Below are positions 1 to 4,950 of a stretch of 9,824 nucleotides of DNA, piece after piece. The translations under genes and the position numbers were made by a program. Every line of letters starts with the position of its first letter. Position 1 is the stretch's first letter. The DNA is taken from contig SSTA01000174.1 of assembly GCA_009469685.1 (NCBI GenBank), forward strand, positions 1 to 9,824, in the 5' to 3' direction. A model generated the notes under the pieces. The model was not told the DNA's origin. It did not search any database and saw only the letters and a program-made list of their open reading frames with translations. This DNA comes from Azonexaceae bacterium (GTDB lineage: Bacteria; Pseudomonadota; Gammaproteobacteria; Burkholderiales; Rhodocyclaceae).

Positions 1-206
1 CGTGCGATGCAGTAGCCTCCTCCCGGTCCGCGCACGCTTTCGACGAGGCGATGCCGCCTAAGCTTGCCGAACAACTGCTCGAGGTAGGACAGGGAAATTC
101 GCTGACGCTCACTGACGCCCGCCAGCGCCACGGGACCTTCCTCGCCGCGCAGGGCGAGGTCCATCATGGCCGTAACGGCAAAACGCCCTTTGGTGGTCAG
201 TCGCAT
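1..206 (-). CDS. iscR: Fe-S cluster-sensing transcriptional regulator IscR (N-terminal part, gene runs off the left edge)
   Basis: This is an Rrf2-family winged-helix regulator that, with a [2Fe-2S] cluster, represses its own isc operon. The first 68 residues are in the window and start [19 protein letters not shown]. The helix-turn-helix region carries [13 protein letters not shown] (about residues 37-49) and the wing carries SVRGPGGGY (about 57-65); both are hallmarks of IscR within Rrf2. The ATG at 204-206 is preceded by a GGAG ribosome binding site 7 bases upstream. The three cysteines that hold the cluster lie in the missing C-terminal half, so cluster binding cannot be checked here. iscS and iscU are expected beyond the left edge. 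The identification rests on strong resemblance to IscR, the preceding cysE, and two IscR-type operators upstream. Another Rrf2 protein such as NsrR is much less likely. Confidence 0.93.
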   Translation of the reverse strand, partial: MRLTTKGRFAVTAMMDLALRGEEGPVALAGVSERQRISLSYLEQLFGKLRRHRLVESVRGPGGGYCIA

Positions 207-222
207 CAGTATTCTCCAGGAA

Positions 223-247
223 ATAACCTACTAACGTTGTCAACAAT
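223..247 (-). promoter_or_regulatory. IscR type 1 operator, promoter-proximal copy for iscR
   Basis: Read on the minus strand, this 25-bp imperfect palindrome begins ATTGTTGAC and ends TTAGTAGGTTAT. Compared with the type 1 IscR consensus as I remember it (ATASYYGACT, then RWWW, then YAGTCRRSTAT), I count 19 of 25 matches. It overlaps the proposed -10 of the iscR promoter and the likely transcription start. That is where a repressor would act. E. coli iscR also has paired operators at its promoter. The match is weaker than the other two in this window. Confidence 0.6.
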
Positions 248-272
248 AGCGGTGGGCGGCCCTATTAGTCAA
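243..272 (-). promoter_or_regulatory. Probable sigma70 promoter of iscR
   Basis: On the minus strand a -35 box TTGACT (267-272) is followed after 18 bp by TATTGT (243-248), a 4-of-6 match to the -10 consensus. Using 17 bp the -10 would be CTATTG. Each box lies inside one of the two IscR-type operators. This fits autorepression. The -10 is not strong, so the exact start of transcription is uncertain. The leader to the iscR ATG would be about 30 nt. Confidence 0.55.
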
Positions 273-289
273 CAATTTTACTCAGGTAT
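265..289 (-). promoter_or_regulatory. IscR type 1 operator, upstream copy for iscR, overlapping the cysE stop codon
   Basis: On the minus strand the 25-bp element begins ATACCTGAGT and ends TTGACTAA, around an A/T centre. I count 21 of 25 matches to the type 1 IscR consensus (recalled, not searched). It contains the -35 box of the proposed iscR promoter. It also covers the last eight codons and stop codon of cysE, so the operator is embedded in coding sequence. Confidence 0.7.
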
Positions 290-1023
290 TTTGGATCGAA
301 GCGATCTGCCGCCTGGACTTGCTCGTCGCATTTCACTCCCGCCGCTTCCAGCTCCTTGAGCAGCATCTCGAGGCGACGATCAGTCTCAGCAGCATGATCC
401 AGGAGGCCATGGATGGCTTGTGCCAGCGGGTCGTCTTGATCGCGGCCGACGGCGTATGCGGAGAATCCCATCTTCTCCGCTTGGGCGGCCCTTTGCTGGG
501 CCACCTCCGAGTGATCTACCAGCCGCGCCGGATTCCCCACTGCCGTCGCTCCCGCCGGCACATCCTTGGTCACGACCGCGTTGGAGCCGACTTTCGCTCC
601 AGCCCCCACGACGATCGGCCCCAGCACCTTAGCCCCTGCTCCGACCACGACCCCGTTTTCCAACGTCGGGTGCCGCCGGCCCTTGTTCCAGGAGGTCCCA
701 CCTAGGGTGACGCCATGGTAGAGGGTGACGTCGTCTCCAATGGACGCCGTCTCGCCGATCACCACGCCCATGCCGTGATCGATGAAGAATCGCCGACCTA
801 TGGTCGCCCCCGGATGAATTTCGATTCCCGTGAGAAACCTGGAAAAATGGGCGACAAAGCGTGCCAACCACCGCAAGCGCCGTCGCCAGAGCCCATGCGC
901 CATGCGGTGAAAGATCAGGGCATGGATGCCCGGGTAACAGGTCAGCACTTCCCAAAACGAGCGCGCTGCGGGGTCGCGGTCGAAAACCGAGCGGATATCT
1001 TCGCGCAATGAACCCAGGAACAT
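265..1023 (-). CDS. cysE: Serine O-acetyltransferase (isc-linked, short CysE/NifP type)
   Basis: The enzyme transfers acetyl from acetyl-CoA to L-serine, giving O-acetylserine for cysteine synthesis in the cytoplasm. At 252 residues it is shorter than E. coli CysE (273) because the N-terminal helical domain is reduced (residues 1-65). Residues 66-165 form the left-handed beta-helix of hexapeptide repeats ([42 protein letters not shown]). The catalytic histidine is H83 in DHGMG, and H118 in RRHPT matches the second active-site histidine. The residue equivalent to the dyad aspartate of E. coli appears as E68. The tail (about 172-252) is long, helical in character and ends in aspartate, not the terminal isoleucine that docks CysE into cysteine synthase. 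The start at 1023 has AAGGGAGA about 10 bases upstream. It lies 58 bp before iscR on the same strand, has its own promoter and carries an IscR-type operator. Confidence 0.95.
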   Translation of the reverse strand: MFLGSLREDIRSVFDRDPAARSFWEVLTCYPGIHALIFHRMAHGLWRRRLRWLARFVAHFSRFLTGIEIHPGATIGRRFFIDHGMGVVIGETASIGDDVTLYHGVTLGGTSWNKGRRHPTLENGVVVGAGAKVLGPIVVGAGAKVGSNAVVTKDVPAGATAVGNPARLVDHSEVAQQRAAQAEKMGFSAYAVGRDQDDPLAQAIHGLLDHAAETDRRLEMLLKELEAAGVKCDEQVQAADRFDPKYLSKIVD

Positions 1024-1057
1024 GACCCCACGATCTCCCTTCTGATAACGAGGAAAA

Positions 1058-1086
1058 ATTGTAGAATACTCGACTGAATTTGTCAG
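1058..1086 (-). promoter_or_regulatory. Sigma70 promoter of cysE
   Basis: On the minus strand CTGACA (1081-1086) and TACAAT (1058-1063) are separated by exactly 17 bp. Each box is a 5-of-6 match to the sigma70 consensus. This is the best promoter in the window. Transcription would start near 1051, leaving a leader of about 28 nt before the cysE ATG. An IscR-type operator covers the -35 box and most of the spacer. Confidence 0.75.
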
Positions 1087-1090
1087 TTAT
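1066..1090 (-). promoter_or_regulatory. IscR type 1 operator on the cysE promoter
   Basis: The element reads ATAACTGACA, then AATTC, then AGTCGAGTAT on the minus strand. It matches 23 of 25 positions of the type 1 IscR consensus as I recall it, on either strand. It spans the -35 and spacer of the cysE promoter, a position that would block RNA polymerase. It is a better match than either site before iscR itself. Being palindromic and in a divergent region, it could also affect the HDOD gene on the other side, where TAGAAT (1062-1067) is a possible but weak plus-strand -10 with no good -35. Confidence 0.75.
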
Positions 1091-1132
1091 TTCCCGGCGA
1101 GCCGCTCGCCTCATCCTTGAGATCCAGGGAGC

Positions 1133-1197
1133 CCGGGCTGCGGGTGACAGCCCGGTCTGGATGGATCAGAATCCGTCCTTGGCGCGGAGGCGCCTCC
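1133..1197 (+). promoter_or_regulatory. Chain of potential hairpins in the leader of the HDOD gene
   Basis: Three self-complementary segments follow one another just before the HDOD start. CCGGGCTG pairs with CAGCCCGG around a 7-nt loop (1133-1155). GGATGGAT pairs with ATCCGTCC around the tetraloop CAGA, with one G-U pair (1159-1178). GGAGGCGCCTCC (1186-1197) is a perfect 12-bp palindrome, which can alternatively form GGCGC/GCGCC (1181-1194). None is followed by a T-run, so they do not look like terminators. Several GGA motifs lie in or beside them. They could be a regulatory leader RNA, but I recognise no known riboswitch class. Confidence 0.4.
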
Positions 1198-1221
1198 ACC
1201 CAGTCCCACACAGGAAAAGCC

Positions 1222-2097
1222 ATGTCCACTCCGTCCGCCGATGACGACAAGGTCGGTGACGCCCTCAACGCCCAGCGCTTCCAGATGCTGGAAGACATCG
1301 CCAAGGAGTTGGCGGGCGAAATTGTGTTTCCCACTTACTTCGACGCCGCCTTGCGCCTACGCAAGGCGCTGCAGGATACAGACCAACCTCTAGCCAGGAT
1401 CGTCGCGGCGATTTCGCTGGAACCGCTGATTGCGGCGAAGCTGATGAAGCTGGCCAATTCCGCACTCTACGGCGGGAGCTCGGCGGCGGTACGCGATCTC
1501 GGTTCGGCAATCCAGCGCCTGGGCTTGGAAACGGTGCGCACCACTGCCCTGGCCATCGCCATGGGTCAGATGTTGCGGTCCAAGGAAATGGCCCCGTTCT
1601 CAGATTTGACTCGCCAACTCTGGGACCATACGCTGAAAACGGCCGTCGCCGCGCGCCTCCTGGCCAAATCGCACACCCGGCTCAATCCGGACGAGGCATT
1701 GTTGGCGGGATTGGTCCATGACCTCGGAGCCTTCTACATGCTTTACCGGGCGGCCCAGTATGCCGAATTGCGGGCGCGGCCGGAAACGGTCAAATACCTG
1801 ATCGTCCAGTGGCATGAGGGGATCGGGGTCAGCTTGCTCAACGCCCTGGGATTGCCCGAAGAGATCGTCGCAGCAACGATAGATCACGACCAGCCGCGGC
1901 CGGCGCTCTCCACGGTCCGATCTCTGACCGACGTAGTCTATGTGGCCAATATCCTGGCGGGAGCGCACTTCGAATGGCTATTCCAGGATGTAGACCCTGA
2001 CGCAGGGGAACCCGGGGTCATCCGTCGCACATTCGCTTCGCTCCTGGCATCCATCGATTCCGAGACCGAGGCCATGCGAGCAGCACTGACTGGTTGA
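1222..2097 (+). CDS. HDOD-domain signalling protein
   Basis: This 291-residue soluble protein consists mainly of an HDOD domain (about residues 25-250), an HD-hydrolase-like fold common in bacterial signalling proteins and usually thought to be non-catalytic. Typical segments are FPTYFDAALRLRKAL (36-50), SLEPLIAAKLMKLANSA (65-81), LGSAIQRLGLETVRTTAL (93-110), LWDHTLKTA (133-141), AGLVHDLGAF (162-171) and HEGIGVSLLNALGLP (198-212). H136, the H166-D167 pair and H222 remain, so loss of all metal ligands cannot be assumed. There is no output domain (no REC, GGDEF or EAL). I chose the ATG at 1222 because AGGA lies 8 bases upstream and the HDOD fold begins shortly after. A TTG at 1117 in the same frame would add 35 residues unlike the family and lacks support. 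It is transcribed opposite to cysE and trmJ, its neighbours. Its partner and role are unknown. Confidence 0.85.
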   Translation: MSTPSADDDKVGDALNAQRFQMLEDIAKELAGEIVFPTYFDAALRLRKALQDTDQPLARIVAAISLEPLIAAKLMKLANSALYGGSSAAVRDLGSAIQRLGLETVRTTALAIAMGQMLRSKEMAPFSDLTRQLWDHTLKTAVAARLLAKSHTRLNPDEALLAGLVHDLGAFYMLYRAAQYAELRARPETVKYLIVQWHEGIGVSLLNALGLPEEIVAATIDHDQPRPALSTVRSLTDVVYVANILAGAHFEWLFQDVDPDAGEPGVIRRTFASLLASIDSETEAMRAALTG

Positions 2098-2104
2098 GAA
2101 CTGA

Positions 2105-2125
2105 AGCTCGGCGCCCTGCCGGGCT
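2105..2125. terminator. Possible bidirectional terminator hairpin between HDOD gene and trmJ
   Basis: AGCTCGGC and GCCGGGCT can form an 8-bp stem with one G-U pair around a 5-nt loop, in the 31-bp gap between two convergent genes. Position and GC-rich stem suit a transcription terminator. Neither strand has the T-run of a classical intrinsic terminator, so the call is tentative. Confidence 0.4.
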
Positions 2126-2128
2126 CGA

Positions 2129-2881
2129 TCAACGCCCGTGCCCAGTCTTTTGCTGGGTTGCCGCCAGGATGCCGCGGAGGATGTTGATTTCGTCTCGTTC
2201 CAGCGCCGCACGGCCGAAGAGCCGCCTCAGTTTAGGCAGCAAGCGCCCCGGTTGGGCGGGGTTGTAGAATCCGCTCGCTGTCATCACGGCTTCCAGATGG
2301 CTGTAGAAACCTTCGACCTCCTCAAGGGTCGCCGGAGCGGAGACCGACGGCGTCGCCCCCAGCGCTTCCGGCGGACGTCCTTCCCAGGCGGCCATGCGCA
2401 ATTCGTAAGCCATGACTTGGACCGCCGCACCCAGATTGAGGGAAGAAAACGCTGGATCGGCGGGAATGGTCACCGCCACCTGGCAACAAAGCAGTTCATC
2501 GTTCGTGAGCCCATTGGTTTCATTGCCGAAAACCAGCGCAACTTCTCCTTCAGCGGCCGCTGCCATGAGCCCCGCCACAGCTGGCCGCACACCTAGAGGC
2601 GTCGGCCCGAGATCCCGTCCGCGGGCGGTAAGCGCCACAGCCTTCAGGGTACCCGCCAGCGCCTCAGGGAGACTGGAACAGACCGACGCTTGACTGAGGA
2701 TATCCACCGCGCCCGCTGCGCGGGCATCCGCTTCAGGATGCGGAAACGTCCGTGGCGCGACCAGCCGCAAGCGGGAGAGTCCCATGGTCTTCATCGCTCG
2801 AGCTGCCGCGCCGATATTGCCCGGATGGCTGGGACGGCAGAGTACAACCACGATTCGGGCCAGCAGATCGTCTGCTTTCAT
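2129..2881 (-). CDS. trmJ: tRNA (cytidine/uridine-2'-O-)-methyltransferase TrmJ
   Basis: TrmJ methylates the ribose of nucleotide 32 in the anticodon loop of several tRNAs, using S-adenosylmethionine. The 250-residue length matches E. coli TrmJ (246). The SPOUT knotted fold is shown by motif 1 RPSHPGNIGAAARAMKTMG (16-34, with N22 and the catalytic-type R28), motif 2 ALVFGNETNGLTNDEL (115-130) and motif 3 IPADPAFSSLNLGAAVQVM (139-157). The C-terminal extension (about 185-250, with FYSHLEAVM and INILRGIL) is the TrmJ-specific dimer/tRNA-binding part that separates it from TrmL and TrmH. The ATG at 2879-2881 has no clear Shine-Dalgarno sequence. Only 81 bp separate it from the divergent suhB start, and I could not fix a promoter there. 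In many gammaproteobacteria it lies directly before the cysE/iscR genes. Here the HDOD gene intervenes, so cotranscription with cysE is excluded. Confidence 0.95.
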   Translation of the reverse strand: MKADDLLARIVVVLCRPSHPGNIGAAARAMKTMGLSRLRLVAPRTFPHPEADARAAGAVDILSQASVCSSLPEALAGTLKAVALTARGRDLGPTPLGVRPAVAGLMAAAAEGEVALVFGNETNGLTNDELLCCQVAVTIPADPAFSSLNLGAAVQVMAYELRMAAWEGRPPEALGATPSVSAPATLEEVEGFYSHLEAVMTASGFYNPAQPGRLLPKLRRLFGRAALERDEINILRGILAATQQKTGHGR

Positions 2882-2962
2882 AGTACAATTAGCGGGTTAA
2901 AACAATACGGCATCGGCTCAAGCGGATAGTTGCTGCGGCGCGGTCGCCAGTTCTTTGCCAAT

Positions 2963-3775
2963 ATGCATCCCGCCCTCAACATCGCCGTCAAGGCGGCGCG
3001 CCGCGCCGGCCAGCTCATCAATCGTGCCTCCAACGATCTCGATCTCCTGAAGGTTGCGACAAAGCAGCCCAACGACTTTGTCACCGAGGTAGACCGGGCC
3101 GCCGAAGCGGCCATCGTAGAAGTACTCCGGGAAGCTTATCCCGGATACGGGATTCTAGCAGAGGAGTCCGGCACCATCGCCGGCAAGGGCGCCAAGGATG
3201 CCGAGTTCCAGTGGATCATCGACCCCCTCGACGGCACCACCAATTTCATCCATGGGCTACCCCAGTATGCGGTGTCGATTGCGTTGGCGAGAGCCGGTAC
3301 GGTCGAGCACGCGGTGGTCTTCGATCCGAATCGCAATGAGCTGTTTACCGCCAGCAAAGGCGCGGGTGCCTTCCTGAACGATCGGCGCATTCGGGTCTCG
3401 AAACGGACCAAGCTTCAGGAGGCGCTCATCGGCACCGGGTTTCCCTATCGCATGTTTGACAACGTCGAGACCTATTTGGCGATCTTCAAGGAGCTTACCC
3501 AGAAAACCGCCGGGCTGAGGCGACCGGGGGCCGCCTCTCTCGATCTCTGCTATGTCGCCTGCGGCCGCTACGATGGATTCTGGGAATTCGGGCTTTCGCC
3601 CTGGGACATGGCCGCGGGCGCCTTGGTAATCGCCGAGGCCGGCGGACTTGTGAGCGATCTCAACGGTGATCCGGAATACCTTCGCACCGGCAATATCGTT
3701 GCCGGTACTCCCAAGGTGTTTGCGCCACTGTTGCAGCTGATCTCAAATCACAAGACCCCCCGCTTACAGGCCTGA
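2963..3775 (+). CDS. suhB: Inositol-1-monophosphatase family protein SuhB
   Basis: SuhB hydrolyses inositol monophosphate in vitro. In E. coli its main role is in the transcription antitermination complex on ribosomal RNA operons. The 270-residue product has all Mg2+ ligands of the family: E67 in EESG, D87 and D90 in the signature [11 protein letters not shown] (85-95), and D215 in PWDMAAG (213-219). Phosphatase chemistry is therefore probably intact. I chose the ATG at 2963 because the protein then starts [16 protein letters not shown], closely matching E. coli SuhB (MHPMLNIAVRAARKAG). A TTG at 2930 would add 11 non-homologous residues. No clear Shine-Dalgarno precedes the ATG. It is divergent from trmJ, as in E. 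coli, and is followed after 39 bp by an acyltransferase gene likely read on the same transcript. Confidence 0.94.
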   Translation: MHPALNIAVKAARRAGQLINRASNDLDLLKVATKQPNDFVTEVDRAAEAAIVEVLREAYPGYGILAEESGTIAGKGAKDAEFQWIIDPLDGTTNFIHGLPQYAVSIALARAGTVEHAVVFDPNRNELFTASKGAGAFLNDRRIRVSKRTKLQEALIGTGFPYRMFDNVETYLAIFKELTQKTAGLRRPGAASLDLCYVACGRYDGFWEFGLSPWDMAAGALVIAEAGGLVSDLNGDPEYLRTGNIVAGTPKVFAPLLQLISNHKTPRLQA

Positions 3776-3814
3776 ACGAAGGTCAGAGACGACTCGCCTA
3801 CGACCCTTTCCCCG

Positions 3815-4903
3815 ATGAGCGCCACCGCAAACCGCCTTCCCCTGATCGACGCTCTCAAGGCCCTGGCCTCCCAGGTCATCGTCCTGCATCATTTTGCGGC
3901 TTACGGCCCCCTCTCGCTGGCCTTCGAAGATCTCGCCCCGACGCTCCAAGGCTGGCTCTACGATTACGGCCGCATCGCAGTCCAGGTCTTCCTCGTGGTC
4001 GCAGGCTTTCTTGCCGCCCGCAGCCTCGCTCCCCGCGGTCGCGCAGCCTTCAAAGAACCCCACCGGATCATCCTGAAGCGCTATCTGAGACTCGTTCCAC
4101 CCTTCGCAGCGGCGCTCGCCCTGGCCATCCTCTGTTCAACCATCGCCCGCGCCTGGATGGACGACGAGGCCATTCCCGATCCCGCCACCCTCCGCCAATA
4201 CCTGGTCCATATCGCTTTGGCTCACGGAATCGCGGGAACCTCGGCCCTATCCGCCGGTGTCTGGTACGTGGCCATCGATTTCCAGCTGTTCGCCCTCTTC
4301 ACACTTCTCATCTGGTTGGGCGGCAGACTGGGCGGCAAGCGGGTCAATGCCGCGCCGTTCCTCGTGGCCACGCTGGCAGCGGCATCCTTGTTCTATTTCA
4401 ATCGGGACTCGACCTGGGACGATTGGGGCATTTATTTCTTCGGCTCCTATGCCTTGGGAGCCGCCGCGCTGTGGGCCTCCGACCGCGACCGGTCGACGAG
4501 CTGGCTGGGCGCTCTTTGGGCGGTCGGCGTCTTTGCGCTCGTCGTAGACTTCCGCCTGCGGATCGCAGTCGCGCTAGGCGTGGCTCTCACCTTGGGAATC
4601 GTCCGTCGGGTCGGTCTCTTCCACCACTGGCCCGAGTTTCGCCCGGTTGAATTCCTGGGTCGTATTTCTTTTTCGATCTTTCTGGTCCACTTTCCCGTCT
4701 ATCTTCTGGTCAATGCCCTGTTCGAGCGCTATGGCGACGGCAGTGCTTCCCAAGCGGCATTCACGCTGATTGCGGCCTGGCTTACCAGCATCGCTGCCGG
4801 CTATACCTTCTTTCGCCAGGTCGAATCCCGCCCCGCCCGCTACTGGCCACAACAAGCCGCAGCAGTGGCTGCTGTCCTCCTGGGACGCCTCGGTTTCCGC
4901 TAG
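3815..4903 (+). CDS. Membrane acyltransferase, AT3 (OafA/YrhL-like) family
   Basis: This 362-residue inner-membrane protein has about ten hydrophobic segments (for example near 10-28, 53-70, 92-112, 150-168, 206-222, 232-262, 281-300, 313-333). AT3 proteins O-acylate sugars or other envelope molecules. Family marks are LPLIDALKALASQVIVLHHF (8-27) in the first helix, VQVFLVVAGFLAARSL (56-71), LKRYLRLVPPF (87-97), GVWYVAIDFQLFALF (148-162), LGRISFSIFLVHFPVYL (281-297) and FRQVESRPAR (333-342). The usual R-x10-H motif of helix 1 appears as K15 and H26, a conservative change. There is no SGNH domain, so the substrate cannot be inferred. The ATG at 3815 lacks an obvious Shine-Dalgarno sequence, which suits translation after suhB in one transcript. 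It converges on putA, 47 bp away. Confidence 0.85.
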   Translation: MSATANRLPLIDALKALASQVIVLHHFAAYGPLSLAFEDLAPTLQGWLYDYGRIAVQVFLVVAGFLAARSLAPRGRAAFKEPHRIILKRYLRLVPPFAAALALAILCSTIARAWMDDEAIPDPATLRQYLVHIALAHGIAGTSALSAGVWYVAIDFQLFALFTLLIWLGGRLGGKRVNAAPFLVATLAAASLFYFNRDSTWDDWGIYFFGSYALGAAALWASDRDRSTSWLGALWAVGVFALVVDFRLRIAVALGVALTLGIVRRVGLFHHWPEFRPVEFLGRISFSIFLVHFPVYLLVNALFERYGDGSASQAAFTLIAAWLTSIAAGYTFFRQVESRPARYWPQQAAAVAAVLLGRLGFR

Positions 4904-4950
4904 TCGACATCCGCGGTGCCTGGAACGGCAACCCCGGCCGGGCTGGTGTC

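Noticed and set aside
51..359. Plus-strand open frame over the iscR start and cysE end
   Set aside because: It crosses the iscR coding start, the iscR promoter and two operators, and its product resembles nothing; both genes beneath it are clear.
629..1114. Minus-strand open frame overlapping cysE in another frame
   Set aside because: Shadow frame of cysE running through the cysE promoter; no recognisable domain.
1133..1197. c-di-GMP (GEMM) or other known riboswitch
   Set aside because: I do not see the conserved core sequence of GEMM or any other class I know; only simple hairpins are present.
1117..1221. Longer HDOD protein starting at TTG 1117
   Set aside because: The added 35 residues translate the hairpin-rich leader, have no family similarity, and the ATG at 1222 has a good ribosome binding site.
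4904..4950. Terminator hairpin between the acyltransferase gene and putA (CCCGGCCGGG at 4933-4942)
   Set aside because: The palindrome leaves no room for a loop and no T-run follows; extended pairing is poor.
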